From JBBRNH01 sp038230415 (GTDB taxonomy: Bacteria > Bacteroidota > Bacteroidia > Cytophagales > Spirosomataceae), in the NCBI GenBank assembly GCA_038230415.1, contig JBBRNH010000064.1:1-33966 (forward strand): 33,966 bases of DNA, given 5' to 3'. Position 1 is the stretch's first letter. Every line of letters begins with the position of its first letter. This document shows, piece by piece, positions 6,942-14,738 of this stretch. Under the pieces are notes generated by a model that saw only the letters and a list, made by a program, of their open reading frames with translations, made no database searches and had not been told where the DNA came from. The position numbers and the translations under genes were made by a program.

Positions 6942-7261
6942 ACCACTACCGCCAGATTATCGAAAAAATCCTGAGCGACTACGCCAGCATTCCCTACGCT
7001 TACGGTGATATTGAGACCGAAACCGTGTTTGACCGCGACCGCGACCATTATCTGCTCATGAATGTTGGCTGGGACAGTCGGCGCGTTCACGGGGCTTTGG
7101 TTCACCTTGATATTCGGGATGGCAAGGTCTGGGTGCAGCGCGACGGCACCGAACGCGGCATTGCTTATGACCTTGAAGATGCCGGTATTCCCAAAAGCCA
7201 AATCGTGCTGGGTTTTCACGAGCCAGCGGTGCGGCCATACACGGGGTTTGCGGTGGCCTAA
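6929..7261 (+). CDS. xisI: XisI family protein
   Basis: This 110-aa protein has the XisI signature: MDTLNHYRQIIEKIL at the N-terminus, ETETVFDRDRDHYLLMNVGWD in the centre, then VHGALVHLDIRDGKVWVQRDGTE and the closing GFHEP. XisI nearly always follows XisH and is thought to act with it. The start codon lies inside the xisH end (13-base overlap in another frame), so translation is probably coupled. Length is normal for the family, and the protein is soluble. After its stop there are about 125 bases with an unconvincing 6-bp dyad before the lipoprotein gene. Confidence 0.88.
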   Translation: MDTLNHYRQIIEKILSDYASIPYAYGDIETETVFDRDRDHYLLMNVGWDSRRVHGALVHLDIRDGKVWVQRDGTERGIAYDLEDAGIPKSQIVLGFHEPAVRPYTGFAVA

Positions 7262-7357
7262 TTTTATTTTCTCCTCTTTCCAACCTTTTTCATCATCACG
7301 GAGTCTCGGATATAACTCGCTTACTACACAACTCCGATGGTGTGGCAACGTTTTGTG

Positions 7358-7365
7358 TATGTTTC
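7358..7365 (+). promoter_or_regulatory. Possible -7 box of the lipoprotein gene
   Basis: TATGTTTC differs from TAnnTTTG only at the last base and lies 22 bases before the preferred ATG at 7388. No -33 box at the usual distance was recognised. Confidence 0.35.
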
Positions 7366-7387
7366 ACCGATTAAAACCAGCTCCCTT

Positions 7388-8719
7388 ATGACTTATTTTT
7401 CTGGCAAACTATGCGCCCTGCTTCTGATTGGGTTGCTCATGCAGGGCTGCCGCCAACGGTCAGATTCGCCCGTTGTGCCAGACAACTCATTGGTCATCAC
7501 CGGCGTTAGCATCCCGGAAGCCCCTACTGCGCTGGTCGAAATCAACCAGGCACTCCGCGAAATTTCTATCGCTATTCCAACCGCTAACAGCCCCGCCCGT
7601 ATCACGCCGGTTTATAAAACGGTTTGTACTGATTGTGTTGTTTCGAGCCAGCGCATCGAACTCTGCAATGACCAGCTTCCTATTCAGCGTACTGCCGCCG
7701 TTGGGCGTAAGAATCCAACCGAAACACCCTTGCAGTACCGGGTTTTGGTAAAAGCAATTGGCACGGCCAATCTGATTCCGCTACTAATCAGCACCAACAA
7801 TGCCGCTTTGACTGCTGAAATTGGGACACCAGCCAGCTTTTTGGCAACAATCCAGAATAATTTCGATGGCGCAACAACCCGCTTTATTTTTACCAACACC
7901 ACCACTGGGCAGACCTTCGAGAGCGCGTTATCGTGCTACGAATCAAGCACGGCAATTGGTGCCAATCAGGTGACAGTACCGATACCGGCGGCCTCGCCCG
8001 GTGTTTATACCGTTGATGCAGTCAAGGCAAACGGCCGGCGGGGCCGCCTGAATCAGCAAATTACACTGACCAAAGGGCTACCCCAAACAGGATTCGACGA
8101 CTATAACCCGCCCATCGTGGGAAACCAATTGCTTGCTCTTCGGGGAGCAAATTTATTTGGGTCCGATAACCTTGAACTTCAGATTAAAACCCGTTCGGGG
8201 AAAACCTACCGGCTACCGACTCAGAACCACGCGGCCAACGGCACTACCGCGCAGCTTGTGGTTCCTGCCGATATTGAACCGGGTGACTACATCGCGCAGT
8301 TTTTTCGCAACAACCAGCCAGTTGCTTCCTATACCCGGCTAACGTTTTTGGCTGATAGTCGCCAGCCTGCCTTTGTTGGCTTTTATAAAGCAATTGACAT
8401 ACCTAACGGCCCACTTATCCTGCAAAAAGGCAAAATTCAACCCTACATTTTTGTGCTTCGGTCGGTTGACTATAGTCAGTTCAAAACAGCCCGCATCAAG
8501 TTGGTTCAGGTTAATGGCTCAGGTGATCCGATTTTGTTTGATACGCCCGTTGCCGATAGTTTTCTGCGGTATGGGCCAGATGGAGGAGGTGGCCCCACCT
8601 TCACTATCCCGCCGACTATGGCTGACGGGCGTTACCGGCTCTATCTCCAATACGTCAACCGCGACGGGTCAATCCGGGAAAGCGAACCGTTTGCCGTTGA
8701 TGCTGAAGTGAGCCGTTGA
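7388..8719 (+). CDS. Hypothetical lipoprotein with Ig-like repeats
   Basis: This 443-aa protein starts with a lipoprotein signal: MTYFSGK, a hydrophobic run LCALLLIGLLMQ, then the lipobox LMQGC with lipid-modified Cys near residue 23. The ATG at 7388 is chosen over one 51 bases upstream because it places the signal peptide at the N-terminus. The mature part looks all-beta, with several roughly 90-residue segments carrying IPT/TIG- or Ig-like strands (NQVTVPIPAASPGVYTVDA, QLLALRGANLFGS, TAQLVVPADIEPGDYIAQF). Four cysteines near residues 80-105 could form disulfides. It is likely anchored in the outer membrane or facing the surface. No function is assigned; the flanking xisI and nuoH give no clue. 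Confidence 0.75.
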   Translation: MTYFSGKLCALLLIGLLMQGCRQRSDSPVVPDNSLVITGVSIPEAPTALVEINQALREISIAIPTANSPARITPVYKTVCTDCVVSSQRIELCNDQLPIQRTAAVGRKNPTETPLQYRVLVKAIGTANLIPLLISTNNAALTAEIGTPASFLATIQNNFDGATTRFIFTNTTTGQTFESALSCYESSTAIGANQVTVPIPAASPGVYTVDAVKANGRRGRLNQQITLTKGLPQTGFDDYNPPIVGNQLLALRGANLFGSDNLELQIKTRSGKTYRLPTQNHAANGTTAQLVVPADIEPGDYIAQFFRNNQPVASYTRLTFLADSRQPAFVGFYKAIDIPNGPLILQKGKIQPYIFVLRSVDYSQFKTARIKLVQVNGSGDPILFDTPVADSFLRYGPDGGGGPTFTIPPTMADGRYRLYLQYVNRDGSIRESEPFAVDAEVSR

Positions 8720-8730
8720 GTTAGTCAGTG

Positions 8731-8777
8731 CGCGATTCGGGGCGGTGATAACCCATTCTCAACAGGCCCGAATCGCG
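8731..8777 (+). promoter_or_regulatory. Perfect 11-bp inverted repeat before nuoH
   Basis: The arms CGCGATTCGGG (8731-8741) and CCCGAATCGCG (8767-8777) are exact complements around a 25-base loop. The right arm abuts the nuoH -7 box. It could be a regulator site spanning the promoter or the tail of the lipoprotein transcript; no T-run follows. Confidence 0.55.
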
Positions 8778-8785
8778 TACCTTTG
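8778..8785 (+). promoter_or_regulatory. -7 promoter box of nuoH (consensus match)
   Basis: TACCTTTG is a full match to the Bacteroidota TAnnTTTG box and ends four bases before the ATG at 8790. Transcription starting a few bases after the box would begin at or near the start codon, giving a leaderless or nearly leaderless mRNA. No -33 TTTG is evident. Confidence 0.55.
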
Positions 8786-8789
8786 CGCC

Positions 8790-9878
8790 ATGCTCATCGC
8801 CCTGCCCATCTTTCTGGCAATGTCCACCGGCTTCGTTGTTGTCGGGGTGTATCTCGAACGCAAAATTTCGGCCTTTATCCAGGACCGGCTGGGGCCGATG
8901 GAGGTGGGCAAATGGGGGCTGCTACAACTCATCGCCGACTTGCTCAAACTCCTGCAAAAAGAAGACATCGTGCCAACGGCTGCCGACCGGAACTTGTTTT
9001 TGCTGGCCCCGGCGGTGATTTTTGCGTCGGTTTTTGCCGGATACGCCGTGCTGCCCCTCACCCCCGATTTGCAAGGCTCCGGCGCGTCGGTGGGCGTGTT
9101 TTACCTGATGGCCGTTACCTCGTTCGATGTGGTGGGGTTGTTGATGGCGGGCTGGGGCAGTAACAACAAATACTCGCTGCTGGGGGCGATGCGGTCGGTG
9201 GCGCAGATTATCTCCTACGAAATCCCGCTGGGCCTGACGGTGCTGTGCGTGGTGATGATCTGCCAGACGCTCAACTTGCAGGAAATGAGTTTTCAGCAGG
9301 GCATTTATTCCTACGAAACCAGCTATCTGTTTGGCCTGAAAGCTCTGAATGTCAACGTCTCCGATATCGGCGGCATCCTGACCTGGAACATCCTGCGGAA
9401 CCCGTTTCTGCTCGTGGCCTACCCGATTTTTTTTATCTGCACCCTCGCCGAAAGCAACCGCGCCCCGTTCGATCTGCCCGAAGGCGAGTCAGAAATCGTG
9501 GCCGGCTACCACACCGAATATTCGGGGATGCGCTTTGCCCTGCTCTACCTCAGCGAATACGCCATGATGTTGCTGGTGTCTATCCTCGGTGCGGTGCTGT
9601 TTTTGGGTAGCTGGAACACGCCCCTGCCGAACATCGGCCCCGTTCGCCTTGCCGACTGGACAAGCGGACTACCCGGAACCATTGCCGGGAATCTGTGGGG
9701 GGCGTTTTGGCTATTGGGCAAGGCACTCGGCGCGGTGCTGGTGCAGATGTGGATTCGCTGGACGCTGCCCCGCGTCAGAATAGACCAAATGATGTTTTTG
9801 TGCTGGAAAGTACTGACCCCGACTGCGCTCGTGCTGCTGCTGCTGTCGGGTGTGTGGCGGCTGCTGATGGTCGGGTAG
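8790..9878 (+). CDS. nuoH: NADH-quinone oxidoreductase subunit H
   Basis: This 362-aa polytopic inner-membrane subunit of respiratory complex I lies at the quinone-entry site linking the hydrophilic and membrane arms. Family blocks are clear: ERKISAFIQDRLGPMEVGKWGLLQLIADLLKLLQKED near the N-terminus, the central AESNRAPFDLPEGESEIVAGYHTEYSGMRF loop with its acidic quinone-channel residues, and the late WIRWTLPRVRIDQ. About eight membrane helices are expected. The ATG at 8790 is preferred over a GTG at 8745 because the latter lies inside an inverted repeat and upstream of a consensus -7 box. No other nuo gene is adjacent, which is unusual since nuoH normally sits between nuoG and nuoI. It is either a displaced or a second copy. 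Confidence 0.93.
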   Translation: MLIALPIFLAMSTGFVVVGVYLERKISAFIQDRLGPMEVGKWGLLQLIADLLKLLQKEDIVPTAADRNLFLLAPAVIFASVFAGYAVLPLTPDLQGSGASVGVFYLMAVTSFDVVGLLMAGWGSNNKYSLLGAMRSVAQIISYEIPLGLTVLCVVMICQTLNLQEMSFQQGIYSYETSYLFGLKALNVNVSDIGGILTWNILRNPFLLVAYPIFFICTLAESNRAPFDLPEGESEIVAGYHTEYSGMRFALLYLSEYAMMLLVSILGAVLFLGSWNTPLPNIGPVRLADWTSGLPGTIAGNLWGAFWLLGKALGAVLVQMWIRWTLPRVRIDQMMFLCWKVLTPTALVLLLLSGVWRLLMVG

Positions 9879-10128
9879 TGTCTGAGCAAAAACGATGGCA
9901 ACAAGAAAAATGATAGCACTCGTTCACCTGCGCAGTCATACCTATTTTGCACCAATTCTACTCAAACCCCTCATTCCGAACCGTTTCGGCCCGAATGTTG
10001 TAGTAGAGTCGGTAGTAGACTCCCAACCCCCGCCACAATCTTCCGGGGGCTACCACAAAAAGGCACTCAAAACAACGGCCCTTCACACAGGAACCGTTTG
10101 GGAGATGAGCCGCCACAAACACGTTTTC
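9879..10128 (+). promoter_or_regulatory. Long structured leader of the RNA helicase gene
   Basis: This stretch has no gene of its own. TATTTTGC at about 9951-9958 could be a -7 box. Downstream are small dyads: CCGAA/TTCGG (9977-9990), GAGTC/GACTC (10006-10022) and CCCCCG/CGGGGG (10027-10049), plus a direct repeat of GTAGTAGA. If transcription begins near 9965 the leader is about 165 bases, similar in style to cold-shock helicase leaders. The frame is open upstream of 10129, but that part has no helicase-like sequence. Confidence 0.4.
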
Positions 10129-11778
10129 ATGACATTTTCTGAGTTAAACCTCATTCCGCCGATTCTGAACGCCCTCACCGAAGAGGGCTACACACAACCG
10201 ACACCCATCCAGGAACAAGCCATTCCCGTTTTGCTCGAAGGCCGCGACCTGCTCGGCTGCGCCCAGACCGGCACCGGCAAAACAGCCGCGTTCTCGATCC
10301 CGATTCTCCAACTGCTTTACGCCAAAAAGAACGAAACCAGCAATGGGCGCGGCAACTGGCAGTGGAACAACGCCATTAAAGCCCTGATTCTCACGCCCAC
10401 CCGCGAACTCGCCATCCAGATTGACGAGAGCATTGGAGCCTACGGACGCAACACCGGGATGCGCCACGCCGTGATTTTTGGGGGCGTAGGCCAAAAACCA
10501 CAAACCGATGCCCTGCGCCGGGGCATTGATATTCTGGTGGCTACGCCGGGCCGGTTGCTCGACCTGATGAGCCAGGGATTTGTGAACCTCAAGAGCATCG
10601 AATTTTTTGTGCTGGATGAAGCCGACCGGATGCTCGACATGGGCTTTGTGCATGACGTAAAAAAGGTCATCGCGCAGTTGCCCCCGCGTCGGCAGTCGTT
10701 GTTTTTCTCGGCCACGATGCCGCCCGAAATCATCAAACTCGCCGGTACGATCCTGACCAACCCGGCCAGCGTATCCGTCACGCCGGAATCAACCACCGCC
10801 GAAACCGTTGAGCAGAAACTTTACCTCGTCGAAGCCAACGACAAGCGCGATTTACTGGTGCAGTTGCTGAGTGCCAAAACCGTAAAAACGGCGTTGGTTT
10901 TTGCCCGCACCAAACACGGAGCCGACAAGATTGCCAAGTTTCTGAATCAGGCCGGTATCAAAGCCGATGCCATTCACGGCAATAAAGCCCAGAACGCCCG
11001 GCAACGCGCCCTCGCCAGTTTTAAAGACCAGACCATTACGGCCCTCGTGGCTACGGATATTGCCGCTCGCGGCATTGACGTAAGCAGTCTCGAATTGGTA
11101 ATAAACTACGAACTGCCGAACGTGCCGGAAACCTACGTTCACCGTATCGGTCGGACGGGGCGGGCCGGGGCCAGTGGCTTAGCCGTATCATTCTGCGACA
11201 CCGAAGAGCGTGAGTATCTGCGTGATATTCAGAAACTTATCGGTAAGTCGCTACCCATCGAAACCGACAACCCGTTTGCCTCCAACAACCTATCGTCGGT
11301 TGATAAGCCCCAGTCAAAGTCGGCGGGCGGGCAAAAAATGGCCGTGCCAGGCGGACGCTCAAGCAACGGGCGCGGTGGTGGTTCGGGCGGTGGTCGTTCG
11401 CAGCAGAGTAACGGTCGGGGCGGTCAAAGCAACGGTCGCAGTGGTGGCGGAGACGCGCAACGCGACGAGTTTGTGCGCCCTCCGCAGTCGCATCAATCAC
11501 AACCCCGGCAGGAGTCGGCCCCGGCAACGTTTCGGTCAGAAGGTCCGCGCGAAGGCACCCAGCAACGCAGCCCGCGCCCGCAAAGCACCCGTTCCGACGG
11601 TGGCAACGGTAACGGCCAAACGGCCGGGCCGCGTCCGGCAGACCCGCGCACGGGTGGCCCGCGTGGTGGTGGTGGCCCGCGTCCGGCTGCTCCGGCCCGG
11701 TCGAACGGTCGCCAAAATCGGTCGGGTGGTTCGGGGAGTGGCTACGGCGGTGGTTCGGGTGATCCGTTCTCGTATTGA
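10129..11778 (+). CDS. DEAD-box ATP-dependent RNA helicase
   Basis: This 549-aa RNA helicase unwinds short RNA duplexes for ribosome assembly, mRNA decay or cold growth. Motifs appear in order: Q-motif PTPIQEQAIP, Walker A AQTGTGKT, PTRELAIQ, TPGRLLDL, DEAD within VLDEADRMLDMGF, SATMPPE, and the C-terminal core VATDIAARGID and HRIGRTGRAG. After about residue 395 comes a roughly 150-residue low-complexity tail rich in Gly, Arg, Ser and Gln, typical of RhlE-like helicases and probably RNA-binding. The start MTFSELNLIPPIL matches the usual family start; longer in-frame starts at 9895 and 10105 add unrelated residues. A 15-bp-arm hairpin follows the stop. It is RhlE-like, but the exact paralogue is uncertain. 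Confidence 0.93.
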   Translation: MTFSELNLIPPILNALTEEGYTQPTPIQEQAIPVLLEGRDLLGCAQTGTGKTAAFSIPILQLLYAKKNETSNGRGNWQWNNAIKALILTPTRELAIQIDESIGAYGRNTGMRHAVIFGGVGQKPQTDALRRGIDILVATPGRLLDLMSQGFVNLKSIEFFVLDEADRMLDMGFVHDVKKVIAQLPPRRQSLFFSATMPPEIIKLAGTILTNPASVSVTPESTTAETVEQKLYLVEANDKRDLLVQLLSAKTVKTALVFARTKHGADKIAKFLNQAGIKADAIHGNKAQNARQRALASFKDQTITALVATDIAARGIDVSSLELVINYELPNVPETYVHRIGRTGRAGASGLAVSFCDTEEREYLRDIQKLIGKSLPIETDNPFASNNLSSVDKPQSKSAGGQKMAVPGGRSSNGRGGGSGGGRSQQSNGRGGQSNGRSGGGDAQRDEFVRPPQSHQSQPRQESAPATFRSEGPREGTQQRSPRPQSTRSDGGNGNGQTAGPRPADPRTGGPRGGGGPRPAAPARSNGRQNRSGGSGSGYGGGSGDPFSY

Positions 11779-11790
11779 TTGGTCTGGCCT

Positions 11791-11823
11791 AAACCTATAA
11801 GGTTTCCAAAACCTTATAGGTTT
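11791..11823. terminator. Hairpin after the helicase gene
   Basis: The arms AAACCTATAAGGTTT (11791-11805) and AAACCTTATAGGTTT (11809-11823) are perfect complements with a CCA loop. The stem starts 12 bases after the helicase stop and ends in TTT on either strand, so it may terminate in both directions. It is also short and regular enough to be a dispersed palindromic repeat. The next gene starts 7 bases later. Confidence 0.65.
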
Positions 11824-11829
11824 GACTGT

Positions 11830-12705
11830 ATGATTCACCTGCCTCTGCCTACCGAATCGTTCAGTTATCCCGAAACGGGAGTTGATTCATTCTCGCGGAT
11901 AGTTCGGTTGGTCGGCACACAAATTCTCGTTCATTGCATTGATTATGACCCTCATCGGGCGTTTGAAAAACGCGCTGATGAGGGTCATTTTTGCGTGAAT
12001 CTTACCAAAGCATTAGCCGCGCAAAACTGGCGGGTGGTGCATCTGTGGGACGATGTCTGGCAACACCGGCCCGACGTGGTGCTGTCGCGGTTGCGGGCCT
12101 TGATGGGGCAATCGGTCAGAATTCCGGGGCGGGTTACGCAGGTACGGCGGATTGATAGACAGACTGCCGATGCCTTTCTGACGGCCAATCACTTGCAGGT
12201 GTCGCTGACGGGAAAATACCGCTACGGGCTGTTTCTGCCTAATCGCTACTACCGGGTTTTGCCGCCTGATTTCGCGCCGGTGTCACTTCCCGAAAGCCAA
12301 ACCGAGTTGCTCGTGGCCGTTGCCACAGTCGCGCATCCCCGCGTGTTTGCGCGGGATACCGGGCCACACCGATCATTTGAGCTGTTGCGCTTTGCTAACC
12401 GGCTGAACACCACCGTTGTTGGCGGGATGGATAAACTACTGAAAGCCTTTGCTGCCGACCACGCCCCCGAACCCGGCACCACCGCCGACCTGATGACCTA
12501 CGCCGACCGCGACTGGTCTGACGGGCAGGGCTACAAACGGCTCGGCTTTGCCAAAATCAGCCATACCGAACCCATGCAGTTTTGGGTGAAGCCCGGCGAG
12601 TGGGTGCGATATCCGGCTAATCATCTGCCCGAAGACCTGACGGATTATACGCCGGTCTGGAATGCGGGCAGTTTGAAGTTTGTGCGGGACATTCCTGCCT
12701 TGTGA
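11830..12705 (+). CDS. Hef/Vsr-like putative endonuclease
   Basis: This 291-aa protein resembles phage-type free-standing homing endonucleases of the Hef group as remembered. The first third has an FEKR element and the segment LAAQNWRVVHLWDDVWQHRPDVVLSRL (about residues 63-89), like the Vsr/EDxHD-type nuclease core (basic, then I-H-I-W-E and W). The second part has FLTANHLQ, LLRFANRLNTTVVGGMDKLLKAF, and YADRDWSDGQGYKRLGFAKI, the conserved accessory domain seen in such phage proteins. The start at 11830 follows a hairpin closely. A strong dyad with a T-run (11945-11993) falls inside the gene. No phage genes surround it. The domain resemblance is from memory and its biological role is unknown; it may be a domesticated or decaying selfish gene. 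Confidence 0.6.
   Translation: MIHLPLPTESFSYPETGVDSFSRIVRLVGTQILVHCIDYDPHRAFEKRADEGHFCVNLTKALAAQNWRVVHLWDDVWQHRPDVVLSRLRALMGQSVRIPGRVTQVRRIDRQTADAFLTANHLQVSLTGKYRYGLFLPNRYYRVLPPDFAPVSLPESQTELLVAVATVAHPRVFARDTGPHRSFELLRFANRLNTTVVGGMDKLLKAFAADHAPEPGTTADLMTYADRDWSDGQGYKRLGFAKISHTEPMQFWVKPGEWVRYPANHLPEDLTDYTPVWNAGSLKFVRDIPAL
11945..11988 (+). repeat. Intragenic terminator-like palindrome
   Basis: ATGACCCTCATC (11945-11956) and GATGAGGGTCAT (11977-11988) are perfect complements, with a nested GCGTTT/AAACGC pair inside. Five T residues follow the right arm. Structurally it resembles an intrinsic terminator, but it lies in the coding region of the Hef/Vsr-like gene and leaves the frame open. Confidence 0.6.
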
Positions 12706-12733
12706 CGATGTACGTTATCGGTGGCTGGCTTCG

Positions 12734-12764
12734 GGTTTGTCATCCAGCGTCGGAATGACAAACC
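12734..12764. terminator. Bidirectional terminator between convergent genes
   Basis: GGTTTGTCAT (12734-12743) pairs with ATGACAAACC (12755-12764), and the flanking CC/GG extend the stem around a short loop. It lies in the 66-base gap between the plus-strand nuclease gene and the minus-strand MFS gene, where a shared terminator is expected. Confidence 0.65.
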
Positions 12765-12771
12765 ACCCAAA

Positions 12772-14082
12772 CTATTCGACCATCACACCCGCCCGCAGAT
12801 TCCGGGTCAGCAAATGGATGATACCCCAGGCCGTAAGGTAAGTGAATCCGCAGATGGTGAACAGCACGTAATACCCCCCGGCGAGGTTGCCAGCCGCTTT
12901 GTAGCTATCTAACAGCGTACCCACTAACAGCGGAAACAGGATGCCGCCCAATGCCCCGGCCATGCCGCCAATGCCCACCACCGAGCTAACGGCCTCTTTA
13001 GGAAACAAGTCAGAAGCCAGCGTAAAGACGTTGGTTGCCCACGCCTGATGCACCGCAACGGCCAGACTCAGCAGGCCCACCGCGACCCAGACATTAGTGG
13101 CAAACTGCAAGGTTATCACCGACAATTCGATCACCGCAAACACCAGCAACACCGTTTTTCGGGCCTTCAGCACGGGCCAGCCGCGTTTGATGAGTGCCGA
13201 CGAAACATACCCGCCCCCGATGCTGCCGATGGTGGTAGCGGTGTAGATAATCATCAACTCCCAACTCGGCTTTTTCAGATCGAGCGAAAACGTGGTCGAG
13301 AAATACGACGGCAACCAGAACAGGAAAAACCAGTAAATCGGGTCAATCAGCCCCTTACCTACGATCAGCACCCAGGTTTGGCGATACCCGAACAGGCTCG
13401 CCCAACTGATTTTAGCCCGGCCCGTTTCGGGTTCGGCATCCTGCCCGGCCAGAATATAGTCGCGCTCGGCGGCAGAGAGCCGCGTTTGGCGGGCGGGAAT
13501 ATCGTAGAAAATGAGCCAGGCTGCCAGCCAAACGAACCCCAATGCACCCGTAATCCAGAACACCGACGGCCAGCCGTATTGCCGCAAAATGACCGGCACC
13601 AGCACAACGGCCACCACCACGCCAATGCTCGTACCGGCGTTGAACAGCCCCGTTGCCAGCCCGCGCTCTTTTTTGGGGAACCACTCGGCCACGGTTTTTA
13701 CGGCTGCCGGATAGTTACCCGCTTCGCCCAAACCGAGCGCAATGCGGGCCAGCCCGAAGCCAAACGCAGACCGGGCCAGGGCGTGAACCATCCCGGCGAG
13801 GCTCCAGATCACGATCATGACGGCGTAGCCAAGTTTGGTGCCGACTTTATCAATAAACCAGCCCGACACCAACAGCCCAACCGCGTAGGCCGCCGTGAAC
13901 GCCATCACGATACGGGCAAAATCGGTCTCCGTCCAGGTAAATTCTTTCTCTAAAATGGGCTTTAGGAGTCCGATAATCTGCCGGTCGAGGTAGTTGATGG
14001 TGGTGGCAACGAAGACCAGAAAAACGATAACCCAACGGTAGCGGGGAATGGGGAAAGTGGCAGTCATGGAGAGGGAATTCAT
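12772..14082 (-). CDS. MFS sugar-acid transporter (ExuT/DgoT-like)
   Basis: This 436-aa inner-membrane carrier of the anion:cation symporter branch of the MFS imports hexuronates, aldonates or 2-keto-3-deoxy acids with protons. About twelve membrane helices are visible. Family markers are the first helix WVIVFLVFVATTINYLDRQ, the loop signature GWFIDKVGTKLGY, the LGLGEAGNYPAAVKTVAEWFPKKERG block and, in the second half, GGGYVSSALIKRGW. The start at 14082 follows the aldolase stop by 14 bases; another ATG at 14067 is possible and shortens the protein by five residues. As the last gene of the dgo operon it is best read as the inner-membrane importer for the product of the exported dehydratases or for galactonate itself. 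The exact substrate is inference. Confidence 0.88.
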   Translation of the reverse strand: MNSLSMTATFPIPRYRWVIVFLVFVATTINYLDRQIIGLLKPILEKEFTWTETDFARIVMAFTAAYAVGLLVSGWFIDKVGTKLGYAVMIVIWSLAGMVHALARSAFGFGLARIALGLGEAGNYPAAVKTVAEWFPKKERGLATGLFNAGTSIGVVVAVVLVPVILRQYGWPSVFWITGALGFVWLAAWLIFYDIPARQTRLSAAERDYILAGQDAEPETGRAKISWASLFGYRQTWVLIVGKGLIDPIYWFFLFWLPSYFSTTFSLDLKKPSWELMIIYTATTIGSIGGGYVSSALIKRGWPVLKARKTVLLVFAVIELSVITLQFATNVWVAVGLLSLAVAVHQAWATNVFTLASDLFPKEAVSSVVGIGGMAGALGGILFPLLVGTLLDSYKAAGNLAGGYYVLFTICGFTYLTAWGIIHLLTRNLRAGVMVE

Positions 14083-14096
14083 TAGCGTTAAGGGAT

Positions 14097-14738
14097 TTAC
14101 TGACTTCGCACCGCGTTTACAACCGCCCGGAAATGCGCTTCCAGCCCGGCCCAATCCCGATTACGAATCAGCGATTTATCGAACAACTGACTGCCCATTC
14201 CGACTCCATCGGCACCGGCTTTCATGAAATCAGATATGTTTTCCAGACCGATGCCACCCGTTGGCAGGAGTTTGATCGGGTCAAGCGGAGCCTTGACATC
14301 ACGGATATAGCCGGGGCCGAGAACGCCCGCCGGATAGACTTTTACCATTGATGCGCCCAATGTCCAGGCCCGTTCGATCTCTGTTGGCGTGAAGGCACCG
14401 GGGAAAATCGGGACGTTTTGGGCCACGCATCGGGCAATAATGGCTTCGTTCAGCGTCGGCGTAACAACAAACGAAGACCCTGCTGCCAGCGCGTTGTCTA
14501 AATCGGCCAGCGTCCTGACGGTTCCCGCGCCGATGTTTAGCTGCGTCGGGTAACGGGCAACAGCGGCCCGAATCACGGCTACAGCACCGGGCGTATTCAT
14601 CGTTATCTCGATGGTTGTCAGGCCGCTATCCAGATAAATGGGCAAAAATTGAGTTACTTCGTTGGCGGTCAGGTGCCGCACGATGCCGACAACCGGCAAC
14701 TGCACGAACAAATCCCACGAAAACGTATGATTGGGCAT
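14097..14738 (-). CDS. dgoA: 2-dehydro-3-deoxy-phosphogalactonate/gluconate aldolase
   Basis: This 213-aa class I aldolase of the KDPG/KHG family cleaves 2-keto-3-deoxy-6-phospho-galactonate (or gluconate) to pyruvate and glyceraldehyde 3-phosphate in the cytoplasm. The catalytic residues are in place: E44 in TTIEITMNTP and the Schiff-base lysine K133 in SMVKVYPA, at the same number as in E. coli Eda. The phosphate-binding loop is seen in LLPTGGIG, and GAGTV is also typical. Length is full. Its start overlaps the kinase stop by one base (TGATG). The symbol dgoA is chosen for the neighbours dgoK and dgoD; the sequence alone would also allow eda. Confidence 0.9.
   Translation of the reverse strand: MPNHTFSWDLFVQLPVVGIVRHLTANEVTQFLPIYLDSGLTTIEITMNTPGAVAVIRAAVARYPTQLNIGAGTVRTLADLDNALAAGSSFVVTPTLNEAIIARCVAQNVPIFPGAFTPTEIERAWTLGASMVKVYPAGVLGPGYIRDVKAPLDPIKLLPTGGIGLENISDFMKAGADGVGMGSQLFDKSLIRNRDWAGLEAHFRAVVNAVRSQ

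Noticed and set aside
7300..7336. CGGAGT/ACTCCG dyad after xisI as a terminator
   Set aside because: The arms are only six bases with a loop of about 25 bases and no T-run, so chance is likely.
8745..8789. GTG start giving a longer NuoH
   Set aside because: It lies inside the loop of the inverted repeat and upstream of the consensus -7 box; the ATG at 8790 keeps the whole first helix.
9895..10128. N-terminal extension of the helicase from ATG 9895
   Set aside because: The added residues show no helicase-like or signal sequence, and the usual family start is at 10129.
13048..13953. Long plus-strand open frame (301 codons) opposite the MFS gene
   Set aside because: It is antisense to a clear MFS carrier, is rich in His, Gln, Arg and Pro, and has no family motifs; a composition shadow of a high-G+C gene.
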